From: Chitinophagaceae bacterium
Lineage (GTDB): Bacteria; Bacteroidota; Bacteroidia; Chitinophagales; Chitinophagaceae
Direction: 5' to 3'
NCBI GenBank assembly: GCA_016787105.1
Contig: JAEUVI010000102.1
Location: 1-16,672 of the forward strand
DNA length: 16,672 nt
The notes beneath the pieces were generated by a model, which was not told where the DNA came from, did no database searches, and saw only the letters and a program-made list of their open reading frames with translations. Shown piece after piece: positions 1 through 6,815 of the stretch (positions within the stretch are counted from its first letter, which is position 1; each line of letters opens with the position of its first letter). The position numbers and the translations under genes were made by a program.

Positions 1-77
1 TACAAGACAATATGCAGCCTGTACAAAAGCAGTTGGAATTGAATAAATTTTCGGGAATGTACAGGGAGAGAAAATGA
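1..77 (+). CDS. C-terminal end of an unidentified protein (partial)
   Basis: The third forward frame is open from the window edge to a TGA at 75-77 and reads 24 residues ending in GMYRERK. The peptide is charged, with Gln, Lys and Glu dominant, and looks like a normal soluble C-terminus. The other two forward frames stop within the first 46 bases. A strong rho-independent terminator starts 31 bases after the stop, which is what one expects after a real gene end. The family cannot be named from so short a piece. Confidence 0.55.
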   Translation, partial: QDNMQPVQKQLELNKFSGMYRERK

Positions 78-107
78 TATTTTCAGAGGAAAGAATTTTT
101 GCGATAG

Positions 108-139
108 AAAACCGGCAATTAAAAGTTGACCGGTTTTTT
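108..139 (+). terminator. Rho-independent terminator
   Basis: AAAACCGG (108-115) pairs perfectly with CCGGTTTT (130-137) around a 14-base loop and runs into a T tract (134-139). CAA/TTG next to the stem may extend it after a one-base bulge. It follows the partial gene ending at 77, so it probably ends that transcript. Confidence 0.8.
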
Positions 140-239
140 CAATATAATATTGCCTTGTTTATGGTTTCATTTCATAATCACGGTAATCCCGAAGCCTTTT
201 TATTGCAAAGTCCCATAAGATTTCCGGTTATTCTGATTA

Positions 240-269
240 TTGCAGGAGTTAAAAAGTAAACCTATTTTG
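240..269 (+). promoter_or_regulatory. Candidate Bacteroidota-type promoter for the 316-966 gene
   Basis: TTG at 240-242 is followed 20 bases later by TATTTTG at 263-269, close to the phylum's -33 TTG / -7 TAnnTTTG pattern but one base short in the -7 box. It would give a leader of about 40 bases before the ATG at 316. It rests on weak motif matching only. Confidence 0.3.
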
Positions 270-315
270 TGTTCCGGATTTGCAAAGATCACTTTAATCC
301 TAATTCAATGATTGT

Positions 316-966
316 ATGAAAATGACAAACCTGCTGAAAATTGTTTTTCTTTTTCTCATTGTATTCTTCCACACAAAAGTAAATGGCCAGCATAATTTCA
401 AGGAAGGATATATCATAGATTTAAAATCGGATACCATTAAAGGTGAAATAAAATATCGCAAGTGGGATATTATGCCGAAGCGTATCGAATTCAGAAAAGG
501 TAGAGAAGCTGTTTCTGTATTTTATGGTCCTGCTGATATTAAAGGGTTCAGCGTTTCCGGAAACAATTACCTGGGAGTTATTGCGTCTCTTGAAAAAAGC
601 TCCTGCAAAATCCATGAACTGGACTACAAGGCGGATTTTAAACTCGTGGTTGATACTGTTTTTCTTGAAGAGATAGCAGGAGGAAGTAAGCCGGTATACT
701 ATCACAAAGATTATAAAGGGAAATTGAATTTTTTTATTGCAAGTGATACTGGGATTGCACCGCTACTTTATAAAATATACCGCCAGGAGGATATAGACTA
801 TGGAAGACAGATGACAACGGTGGCCAAGGATGAAAGGTATAAAGCTCATCTATATGCATATTTACAAGATTGTCCCGCTATTGGAAACAGTATTAGAAAA
901 ATGAATTATGAATTAAGAGATTTTCTCCGCCTTTTGGATGAGTATCATAGTTGTAAAAAAAAATGA
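316..966 (+). CDS. Secreted protein of unknown function
   Basis: A 216-residue protein with a clear signal peptide: Lys at residues 2 and 8, a hydrophobic core at about 7-18, and likely cleavage near NGQ at 23-25. The mature part opens with GYIIDLKSDTIKGEIKYR (31-48), a pattern (G-Y-[IV]-x5-D-T-[IL]-x-G-x-I) I associate with many uncharacterised exported proteins of Bacteroidota. It is rich in predicted beta strands and has no catalytic motif I recognise. There is no second membrane segment and no lipobox cysteine, so it is probably periplasmic or outer-membrane associated. ATG at 316 is used; an ATG two codons later would barely change the signal peptide. It is monocistronic, after a terminator and convergent with the M20D gene. 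I do not assign a function. Confidence 0.8.
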   Translation: MKMTNLLKIVFLFLIVFFHTKVNGQHNFKEGYIIDLKSDTIKGEIKYRKWDIMPKRIEFRKGREAVSVFYGPADIKGFSVSGNNYLGVIASLEKSSCKIHELDYKADFKLVVDTVFLEEIAGGSKPVYYHKDYKGKLNFFIASDTGIAPLLYKIYRQEDIDYGRQMTTVAKDERYKAHLYAYLQDCPAIGNSIRKMNYELRDFLRLLDEYHSCKKK

Positions 967-1058
967 CCGTGATTGAGTAAAAAGGAGCAAACTGAATCAG
1001 GTTTTGTTTTAGAATAAATTTTTTGAATGTTGGCTTAAAGAAAAATGGTTGATGCCTT

Positions 1059-2261
1059 TCACTCTTTATCGATACTTACAGAACTTCCCAGCCAGGCCAT
1101 TATACCCATACCTGTTTCAATAGCGTTTTCATCTATATTAAAAGTAGGAGTGTGTACACCTGCTGTAATTCCTTTTTCTTTGTTCATCACACCAAGGCGG
1201 AAGAAGCATCCTGGTATTAACTGGGTATAATATCCAAAATCTTCAGCGCCCATTCTCTTTTCTGTTTCTTCCACATTTCCCTTACCCATAAATTCTGTTG
1301 CTTTTTCTACTGCCAGTGCATGGAGTTTTTCATTGTTGTAAACTGATGGATAGCCAACATCGATATGCAAATCCAATTCGCCACCCATGCTTTGCACCAA
1401 TTTATCTGATAGTCTTTTTATAAGTTCATGAGCTTTAAACCGCCATTCTTCATCCATAGCACGAAATGTTCCTTTCAGTTTTACTTCATTTGGTATCACG
1501 TTTGTCGTCGTTCCTCCCTGGAATGAAGTAATAGACAATACTGTTGGATTATACGGATTATTGTTCCTGCTTACAATTTGCTGCAGGCTTACAATAAGAT
1601 TGGATGCAATTAGTATAGGGTCGACACATAAGTGTGGTGCTGCTGCATGGCCACCTTTTCCTTTTATGGTAAAATATAATTCATCAGCGCTTGCCATTAC
1701 TTTGCCATCACGAAAACTAAGCTTACCAATTTGCAAACCGGGATGAACGTGCAATCCGAAAATGGCTGAAGGTTTTGGATTTTCCAATACGCCATCCTTT
1801 ATCATCAGGCTGGCGCCACCGGGATTTTTTTCTTCACCTGGCTGAAAAATCAGTTTGATGGTTCCTTCCCATTTATCTTTTAACTCATTTAAAATTTTAG
1901 CAGCACCGAGTAAACAGGTTGTATGTACATCATGTCCGCAGGCATGCATCAAGCCTTCTTTTGTCGATTTATAAGAGATATTATTTTCTTCCTGTATCGG
2001 TAATGCATCCATATCCCCGCGCAATGCAATTGCCCTGCTTTGCGGATTCTTTCCTTCAATAAGGCCAACAACACCTGTAACCGCTTTTATTTCAAATGGG
2101 ATTCCAAACTCCTTCAGTTTCTGCTGAATGAACTTTGAAGTTTCATATTCTTCATAGCTTAGTTCAGGGTTGGCATGCAGGTAATGCCTCACTTCTATAA
2201 ATTCCGGTGCATATTTTTTTGCCAGTCCTTTTATTTCTTCTTTCAGCATATTCGTATCCAT
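1059..2261 (-). CDS. M20D-family amidohydrolase (N-acyl amino acid / hippurate hydrolase type)
   Basis: At 400 residues this has the usual length of the M20D family, cytoplasmic di-metal enzymes that remove acyl groups from amino acids or small conjugates. Visible motifs in order are LRGDMDALPIQE (80-91), MHACGHD (105-111) with metal ligands Cys108 and His110, QPGEE (140-144) with the catalytic/ligand Glu pair, GLHVHP (169-174) with ligand His171, the dimerisation-domain motif GGHAAAPH (203-210), MGAEDF (337-342), and GVHTP with His370. All expected metal ligands are present, so the enzyme should be active. There is no signal peptide. The exact substrate cannot be read from sequence. ATG at 2261 is used, with ATG at 2249 as an alternative. 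A terminator-like hairpin ends 11 bases upstream of the start, so it is either separately transcribed or attenuated from the SPOR gene upstream. Confidence 0.93.
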   Translation of the reverse strand: MDTNMLKEEIKGLAKKYAPEFIEVRHYLHANPELSYEEYETSKFIQQKLKEFGIPFEIKAVTGVVGLIEGKNPQSRAIALRGDMDALPIQEENNISYKSTKEGLMHACGHDVHTTCLLGAAKILNELKDKWEGTIKLIFQPGEEKNPGGASLMIKDGVLENPKPSAIFGLHVHPGLQIGKLSFRDGKVMASADELYFTIKGKGGHAAAPHLCVDPILIASNLIVSLQQIVSRNNNPYNPTVLSITSFQGGTTTNVIPNEVKLKGTFRAMDEEWRFKAHELIKRLSDKLVQSMGGELDLHIDVGYPSVYNNEKLHALAVEKATEFMGKGNVEETEKRMGAEDFGYYTQLIPGCFFRLGVMNKEKGITAGVHTPTFNIDENAIETGMGIMAWLGSSVSIDKE

Positions 2262-2272
2262 TGCTCAAAAAT

Positions 2273-2309
2273 AAATAATCCCGGCCTGAACGCAAGACCG
2301 GGATTATTT
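2273..2309 (-). terminator. Strong hairpin terminator between the SPOR and M20D genes
   Basis: A perfect 12-bp stem (2273-2284 with 2298-2309, core CCCGG/CCGGG) encloses a 13-base loop. Read on the minus strand, the stem ends in TTATTT and is followed by ATTTTTG, giving a U-rich tail. It sits 18 bases beyond the SPOR stop codon and only 11 bases before the M20D start codon. It would therefore end the deoC-ALDH-SPOR transcript or act as an attenuator inside the M20D leader. Confidence 0.82.
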
Positions 2310-2327
2310 TAAATAAGTTGAGCAGAT

Positions 2328-2789
2328 TTATGGATTATCGTCTGTATCTGTATCCAGTTTTACTTCTATCACATCATTAATAACAAATACCCCTTTTGGA
2401 AAATAAGTATTCAACCGTTTTTGATAGGCTTCAGCATCTTTCCTTTCTTTAAAATTGCCCACCTTCAGTTTAAAATAAGGTGATTGATAAATAAGGTAGG
2501 GTTTCAACTCAGGGAAATAAGTATATACCTGTGTTTTCGCGGCAATTGCATCTTCCCGTTTGTTGGTGTTTGCTACCAGGAGGCGAAATCCTTTTCCTAC
2601 ACGGCGTGAATCACGGCTGGTTACTTCGTTTATTTCAATTTGTTTTTTTACCAGCATATCAAGCCGCTGGTCTTTGTGTACAATCACAGAATTGGTATCA
2701 ACAGCTTTTTTCCACGCTGAGTCCTGGGCAAATAGCGAGGATGTAATAAAAATCGAGAAAAATAGTCCAATAAGTTTCATGTTTCGCAT
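2328..2789 (-). CDS. Exported SPOR-domain protein
   Basis: About 153 residues from the ATG at 2789. The signal peptide (MRNMKLIGLFFSIFITSSLF, cut near FAQ) directs it out of the cytoplasm. The C-terminal half, from GFRLLVAN to VINDVIEV, has the beta-alpha-beta repeat of SPOR domains: two copies of a strand followed by a helix with the R/K-x-D-A and D-A-x-x-Y/K pattern and the FKLKVGNFKERKDAEAY signature. SPOR domains bind denuded septal peptidoglycan glycan strands. The N-terminal part is a short charged linker with no other domain. The gene starts 23 bases after the stop of the ALDH-like gene, so it is probably co-transcribed, although a link to aldehyde metabolism is not obvious. A TTG at 2804 in frame is less likely because it adds charged residues before the signal peptide; ATG at 2780 is also possible. 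Confidence 0.85.
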   Translation of the reverse strand: MRNMKLIGLFFSIFITSSLFAQDSAWKKAVDTNSVIVHKDQRLDMLVKKQIEINEVTSRDSRRVGKGFRLLVANTNKREDAIAAKTQVYTYFPELKPYLIYQSPYFKLKVGNFKERKDAEAYQKRLNTYFPKGVFVINDVIEVKLDTDTDDNP

Positions 2790-2812
2790 ATACTCAAATT
2801 TCAAACCAAAAA

Positions 2813-3766
2813 CTAATAACCAGCACCCGCACCAGCTATATTTTCAACCGGGTGCCAGGTTGTTTTTATTTCCTGCGTATCCATAATGAAATAAGGCGAT
2901 TGCCCTTCATCACTATACCAGTTTATTTTATCATATAAACAAATCCGCTTCAGGTTCAAAGCTGATTTTTCCTGTATCATTCGCCGTGTATCAGAATCAT
3001 TTTCGCAGTAAATGGTTGCATTCACATCCATGTGGTCTGCAAACCAGGAAATGAGTTCTTTTACTGAGCCTGTTAAGATATTAACAACCCCGCCGGGCAA
3101 ATCGGAAGAATTTAACACTTCTGCAAATGTTACTGAGCAAAGTGGTTTTGATTCCGAAGCAAGTACAACGCAGGTATTTCCACCGGCAATTACCGGCGCA
3201 ATTACAGAAACCAATCCAAGCAATGAATCATTTTGCGGGGCAATAATGGAAACAACACCCATTGGTTCCGGCACAGAGAAATTAAAATGCGAGCTCGCAA
3301 CCGGATTTACGGAACTGTATAATTGCTGAAACTTATCGCACCAGCCTGCATAATAAATCAATCTGTCAATTGCGAGGTTTACTTCTTTCTCTGCTTTTAG
3401 TTTAGTAGAATCATGCAGTATTAGCTCTTCAATGAATTGCGCTTTTCTTCCTTCCAGCATTTCAGCCATACGGTATAAAATCTGTGAACGGTTGAAAGCA
3501 GCACGTCCGCTCCAGCCACTAAATGCGCTTCTCGCAGCTACTACTGCATTACGAAAATCTTTTCTCGAGCTCAGGCACACATTCGCCAATTTTTTTCCCG
3601 CTGCATTTACCGGAGTGTAATAACGGCCAGATTCAGTGCGTGGAAATTGTCCGCCTATATAAATTTTATAAGTCTTCAAAACTTCAAGTCGTTTGGAAGA
3701 AGCGGGTTTTTCTAAACCGTTCTGGCTTATGTTGAGGTTTGATTTTTTTATAAATGTTTTGCTCAT
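2813..3766 (-). CDS. Non-catalytic aldehyde-dehydrogenase-like protein (ALDH16 second-domain type)
   Basis: A 317-residue protein homologous to the N-terminal, NAD-binding half of aldehyde dehydrogenases. YKIYIGGQFPRTESGRYY (33-50), the WSGR segment (85-88), YYAGWCDK (138-145), VPEPMGVVSIIAPQND (165-180) and SDLPGGVVNILTG (221-233) align with the neighbour's matching segments. The Lys of the KPAE motif is replaced (LASES, 202-206), the FTGSTEVGK and ELGGK motifs are absent, and there is no catalytic-Cys domain, so it should not oxidise aldehydes. As I recall, such short paralogues regularly sit beside a full ALDH and deoC in several phyla and match the second, Cys-less domain of ALDH16 proteins. 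I therefore treat it as a natural partner subunit rather than a truncation. ATG at 3766 follows an IVP-like remnant upstream. Confidence 0.85.
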   Translation of the reverse strand: MSKTFIKKSNLNISQNGLEKPASSKRLEVLKTYKIYIGGQFPRTESGRYYTPVNAAGKKLANVCLSSRKDFRNAVVAARSAFSGWSGRAAFNRSQILYRMAEMLEGRKAQFIEELILHDSTKLKAEKEVNLAIDRLIYYAGWCDKFQQLYSSVNPVASSHFNFSVPEPMGVVSIIAPQNDSLLGLVSVIAPVIAGGNTCVVLASESKPLCSVTFAEVLNSSDLPGGVVNILTGSVKELISWFADHMDVNATIYCENDSDTRRMIQEKSALNLKRICLYDKINWYSDEGQSPYFIMDTQEIKTTWHPVENIAGAGAGY

Positions 3767-3767
3767 T

Positions 3768-3938
3768 TTACGCGTTTAAGACGTTTAAAGGTTTAAGGGT
3801 TATTTCCTTCGTACTCCCTTTACTTCTGATTTTTGCAGATATTCTATTAACTTTTGAAACATTGCGCTTACTACCACTGCACATTTCTTTTGATACTTTC
3901 CATGCATCTATTTCCTCGAACCTTTTGATTGTTGCCAT
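3768..3938 (-). pseudogene. Remnant of a 23S-rRNA-IVP / four-helix-bundle protein gene
   Basis: The minus strand from ATG at 3938 to TAA at 3768-3770 encodes 56 residues beginning MATIKRFEEIDAWKVSKEMC. This is the typical N-terminus of the 23S rRNA intervening-sequence protein (four-helix bundle) family, with its F-E-x-[LI]-x-x-W-K-x-[AS]-x-E pattern. Full members are about 115-130 residues; here the central helices are missing, and after residue 20 the sequence becomes basic and low in hydrophobics. The last residues, TLKPLNVLNA, are read from the TTTAAA-rich repeat arm itself. An internal deletion joining the two ends of a full-length gene is the simplest explanation. The stop lies one base before the ATG of the ALDH-like gene. 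It is unlikely to fold as a four-helix bundle. Confidence 0.6.
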
Positions 3939-3995
3939 TGTATACTTTCACGAATTTTTGGAAACCTTTAAACGATTTAAACTTTTAAACCTTTT
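3773..3995. mobile_element. Decayed IVP-type insertion with TTTAAA-rich inverted-repeat arms
   Basis: The gap between the two ALDH genes is flanked by degenerate TTTAAA repeats: left arm 3773-3801 and right arm 3962-3995. A perfect 13-bp inverted repeat lies within them, CGTTTAAAGGTTT (3782-3794) against AAACCTTTAAACG (3962-3974). The left arm also shows a roughly 10-bp direct periodicity of GTTTAAG-like units. Between the arms lies the IVP gene remnant. IVP genes were first known from intervening sequences in 23S rRNA that are bounded by inverted repeats, so arms plus gene suggest one inserted unit. The right arm reaches the stop codon of the catalytic ALDH gene (TAA, 3994-3996). Confidence 0.5.
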
Positions 3996-5496
3996 AACCG
4001 ATAAGGTTTACATAAGCTGATAACCCATGCAATCCGCCTTCTCTTCCAAATCCACTTTCTTTATAACCACCAAATGGAGAAGTGGGATCAAACTTGTTGA
4101 ATGTATTTGCCCAGATAACACCTGCCCGCATCCGCTTTGTCATATTGAAAATCTTTGAACCTTTATCTGTCCATACACCAGCGCTTAATCCATAAGGACT
4201 GTTGTTGGCTTTCTCTATCACTTCATCATCTGTACGGAAAGTGAGAATGGACAATACCGGCCCGAATATTTCTTCCTGTGCTATCCTGCTGCTTTGTGCT
4301 ACATTGGTAAACATTGTTGGCCGGCACCAGAAGCCTTTTGAAGGCAGGCGACAACTGCTTTCATACATCTCAGCGCCTTCCTGTTTTCCTAATTTTAAGT
4401 ATTTATGAATCGTTTCCAATTGTTGCTGTGAATTAATCGCGCCGATATCCGTATTCTTATCCAATGGGTCACCTACAATCAATGTTTCAATCCTGTCTTT
4501 TAGTTTGCGTATTACTTCTTTCACTATTGATTCCTGTACATACAGTCTCGAACCCGCACAACATACATGCCCCTGGTTAAAATAGATTCCATTAATTACA
4601 CCTTCCACGGCCTGGTCAATGGGTGCATCTTCAAAAATGATATTCGCGGCTTTGCCACCTAGCTCAAGCGTTACTTTTTTATTTGTTCCTGCTATTGCAC
4701 GTTGAATAATTTTTCCAACTTCAGTTGAACCTGTAAATACAATCTTATTGATGTCTGGATGATTTACCATCGCAGCTCCCGTAGCACCTGCGCCTGTTAT
4801 TATATTTACAACACCCGGAGGTAAATCAGATTCCTGTATTATCTCTGCCAGCTTTAATGCAGTTAATGGTGTCGTCTCTGCGGGTTTCAGTACAACCGTA
4901 TTTCCTGTTGCCAGTGCAGGAGCTATTTTCCATGCAGCCATCAGTAAGGGAAAATTCCAGGGAATAATTTGTCCGGCTACACCTAACGGTTCTGTTCTGC
5001 GATTTGGAAAAGCATATTCTAATTTATCGGCCCAACCTGCATAATAAAAAAAATGATTCGCAGCAGTTGGTACATCAAAATCGCGGCTCTCCCTGATAGG
5101 TTTACCGCCATCCAGTGTTTCAATAATGGCCAGTTCCCTCGCTTTTTCCTGTATCATTCTAGCTATCCGAAAAATATACTTGCCCCTTTCCTTTGCCGGT
5201 ATTTTTTTCCAATACTTTTCATAAGCATTGCGCGCAGCAGTCACAGCTTTATTTACATCTGTTTCAGATGCGTCCGCAACTTCACTCAGTGTTTCTTCCG
5301 TTGCAGGATTGATAGTGTTAAAATATTTTTTTGACGAAGGCTTTTGCCAACCGCCATTTATAAATAAATCATATTGGCTATTTATTGAAGCAGCACTTTT
5401 ACTTTCCGGCGCAGGTGCATAAGACCAATTGGTATCAAATTTCAACTTGATAACGTTTTTTTTCGCTGCTGCTTTTTTCTTTGTTACTACAGGCAT
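3994..5496 (-). CDS. NAD(P)-dependent aldehyde dehydrogenase (deoC-linked, ALDH16 first-domain type)
   Basis: A 500-residue full-length ALDH that oxidises an aldehyde to the acid in the cytoplasm. All key residues are present: Asn181 in PWNFP, Lys204 in LKPAE, the FTGSTEVG cofactor loop (254-261), Glu278 in ELGGK, nucleophile Cys312 in GHVCCAGSR, and Glu409 in EEIFGPV. Residues 1-40 form an extra Lys/Ala-rich leader before the conserved YAPAPES (26-32), which I associate with deoC-neighbour ALDHs. The fold proper starts at YDLFINGGW (42-50). Downstream of deoC by 256 bases and upstream of the Cys-less ALDH-like gene, its likely substrate is acetaldehyde released by DeoC, though this is context inference. 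The C-terminus GREGGLHGLSAYVNLIG is complete. Confidence 0.93.
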   Translation of the reverse strand: MPVVTKKKAAAKKNVIKLKFDTNWSYAPAPESKSAASINSQYDLFINGGWQKPSSKKYFNTINPATEETLSEVADASETDVNKAVTAARNAYEKYWKKIPAKERGKYIFRIARMIQEKARELAIIETLDGGKPIRESRDFDVPTAANHFFYYAGWADKLEYAFPNRRTEPLGVAGQIIPWNFPLLMAAWKIAPALATGNTVVLKPAETTPLTALKLAEIIQESDLPPGVVNIITGAGATGAAMVNHPDINKIVFTGSTEVGKIIQRAIAGTNKKVTLELGGKAANIIFEDAPIDQAVEGVINGIYFNQGHVCCAGSRLYVQESIVKEVIRKLKDRIETLIVGDPLDKNTDIGAINSQQQLETIHKYLKLGKQEGAEMYESSCRLPSKGFWCRPTMFTNVAQSSRIAQEEIFGPVLSILTFRTDDEVIEKANNSPYGLSAGVWTDKGSKIFNMTKRMRAGVIWANTFNKFDPTSPFGGYKESGFGREGGLHGLSAYVNLIG

Positions 5497-5627
5497 ACAA
5501 TTTTATTTATAAAACCAGCGACAGCAACACTATTTATCTTCTGTTGTGTCACTCACTTGTACGTTCGTTAATTCTATTCAGCAACCCACCCCGGTCATTT
5601 TAGTTAGTTAGCCTTTTCAATTCACCT

Positions 5628-5663
5628 CTCCTTCCGAATGCTTTCGAAATCTTCGACAAGGAG
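5628..5663. repeat. Imperfect palindrome in the deoC-ALDH gap
   Basis: CTCCTT (5628-5633) pairs with AAGGAG (5658-5663) and CGAA (5635-5638) with TTCG (5652-5655). The centre at 5642-5649, TTTCGAAA, is itself a palindrome. There is no T tract, so it is not a classical terminator. It resembles the small REP-like palindromes scattered between genes in this phylum. The whole 5497-5752 gap holds no credible gene. Confidence 0.4.
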
Positions 5664-5725
5664 GGTATGAGCCCTTATCCTATTTATAAATGAGTTTACG
5701 GTTACTAAAAGTGCCTTCGATCTAA

Positions 5726-5744
5726 GTTCCCCTTTTAGGGGGAC
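5726..5744. repeat. G/C-run hairpin just after deoC
   Basis: GTTCCCC (5726-5732) pairs with GGGGGAC (5738-5744) through a TTTTA loop, with one G-T pair. It begins nine bases beyond the deoC stop codon on the minus strand. It lacks a following U-run, so it may be a REP-type unit or an mRNA 3'-end stabiliser rather than a terminator. Confidence 0.45.
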
Positions 5745-5752
5745 AGGGGCTC

Positions 5753-6670
5753 CTAATCTATACTAAAATAATTCGCCGCCTGGTACACACCCGTCTTTTC
5801 CTTTACTATCTGCATCAATACATCATTCGCTAAACTGCTTGCACCGAACCGAAACCATTCATTATTCATCCAATCTTCTCCCAAAGTTTCTTTAAGCATT
5901 ACCAGGTAACGCAATGCCAGTTTTGATTTTGAAATACCACCTGCTGGTTTCATGCCAATCATCTTGCCGGTTTTATAATAAAAATCACGGATAGCTTCCA
6001 GCATTACCAGTGTTACCGGCATTGTAGCAGCAGGTTGAATTTTTCCGGTTGATGTTTTTATAAAATCGGCTCCGGCATACATAGCGATATCACTTGCACG
6101 CCGTACTTTGTCAAATGTTCCGAGTTCGCCTGTTTCCAATATCACTTTCAATCTCGCTTCACCACAAGCTTCTTTTACAGCGGCTATTTCATCAAATACA
6201 AAATTATATTCGCCTTCGTGAAATTTGCCACGGCTGATTACCATATCTATTTCATCAGCGCCCTGCGCTACCGCGTACTTTGTATCACTGATTTTTACGG
6301 TTCTTGTTGATTGGCCACTTGGGAAAGCTGTTGCTACCGATGCGATTTTTATACCAGAGCCTTCTACTGCTTTCTTTGCTGTTTTTACCATTGATGGATA
6401 TACGCAAACAGCTGCTACTGTTGGTAAGCCGGGATAAGCATCATGAAGGTGTTGGGCTTTATAACAAAGCTGTTTCACTTTGCCTTCGGTGTCTTTGCCC
6501 TCAAGCGTTGTAAGGTCAATCATGTTTAGCACCAGCTTCAGTCCATTCAGTTTTGTTTCTTTTTTGATGCTGCGTGTAGTAAATCTTGCTGCCCTTTCTT
6601 CCACACCTACCTGGTCTATATGTGGCGAAAGGCTGAAATCTGGCAAGTGTATTTTTGATGAAGTAATCAT
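5753..6670 (-). CDS. deoC: Deoxyribose-phosphate aldolase
   Basis: A 305-residue class I aldolase that cleaves 2-deoxyribose 5-phosphate into acetaldehyde and glyceraldehyde 3-phosphate in the cytoplasm, the last step of deoxynucleoside catabolism. The Schiff-base lysine is Lys205 in GADFIKTSTGK (200-210). The proton-relay lysine is Lys241 in MKPAGGIS (240-247), and the supporting Asp142 lies in EIDMVI (140-145); IDLTTL (51-56) is the usual first-strand motif. It is longer than the roughly 220-260 residue bacterial form because of about 40 extra N-terminal residues and a C-terminal tail, the longer type also seen in eukaryotes. A good promoter candidate lies directly upstream, so deoC is probably the first gene of the deoC-ALDH-ALDH-like-SPOR cluster. 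No other nucleoside-catabolism gene is nearby. Confidence 0.95.
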   Translation of the reverse strand: MITSSKIHLPDFSLSPHIDQVGVEERAARFTTRSIKKETKLNGLKLVLNMIDLTTLEGKDTEGKVKQLCYKAQHLHDAYPGLPTVAAVCVYPSMVKTAKKAVEGSGIKIASVATAFPSGQSTRTVKISDTKYAVAQGADEIDMVISRGKFHEGEYNFVFDEIAAVKEACGEARLKVILETGELGTFDKVRRASDIAMYAGADFIKTSTGKIQPAATMPVTLVMLEAIRDFYYKTGKMIGMKPAGGISKSKLALRYLVMLKETLGEDWMNNEWFRFGASSLANDVLMQIVKEKTGVYQAANYFSID

Positions 6671-6681
6671 GTTATATACAA

Positions 6682-6715
6682 GACTTCAAAAGTAATTTAT
6701 TTATGAGCAAGACAA
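6682..6715 (-). promoter_or_regulatory. deoC promoter (Bacteroidota type), part of a duplicated element
   Basis: On the minus strand TTG (6715-6713) is followed by 18 bases and TACTTTTG (6694-6687), an exact TAnnTTTG -7 box. Transcription would start about 10 bases before the deoC ATG at 6670. Positions 6682-6710 match 8444-8472 upstream of the nitrilase gene at 25 of 29 bases. Confidence 0.6.
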
Positions 6716-6815
6716 TGTATAATAAAATTAATGAGTACTTGCCGGAAGCTGTAATAAAAGTTGTTGGACTATTTATTAATCCGATTGTGATTTAAAACAT
6801 AGGTATAAAATGAGC

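Noticed and set aside
74..259. 61-codon plus-strand open frame
   Set aside because: It overlaps the end of the preceding gene and runs through a perfect rho-independent terminator (108-139); composition is not protein-like and no family is recognisable.
2790..2804. Upstream TTG start for the SPOR protein
   Set aside because: It would put a charged KFEY segment before an otherwise good signal peptide; the ATG at 2789 gives a normal exported protein.
2813..3766. Truncated ALDH pseudogene
   Set aside because: No stops or frameshifts, complete C-terminal tail, and the same short form is known to me beside full ALDH and deoC elsewhere; better read as a natural non-catalytic partner.
3754..4020. 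88-codon plus-strand open frame across the ALDH-ALDH gap
   Set aside because: It is antisense to the IVP remnant and to both ALDH gene ends, and its hydrophobic look comes from the complement of Lys-rich and TTTAAA-rich sequence.
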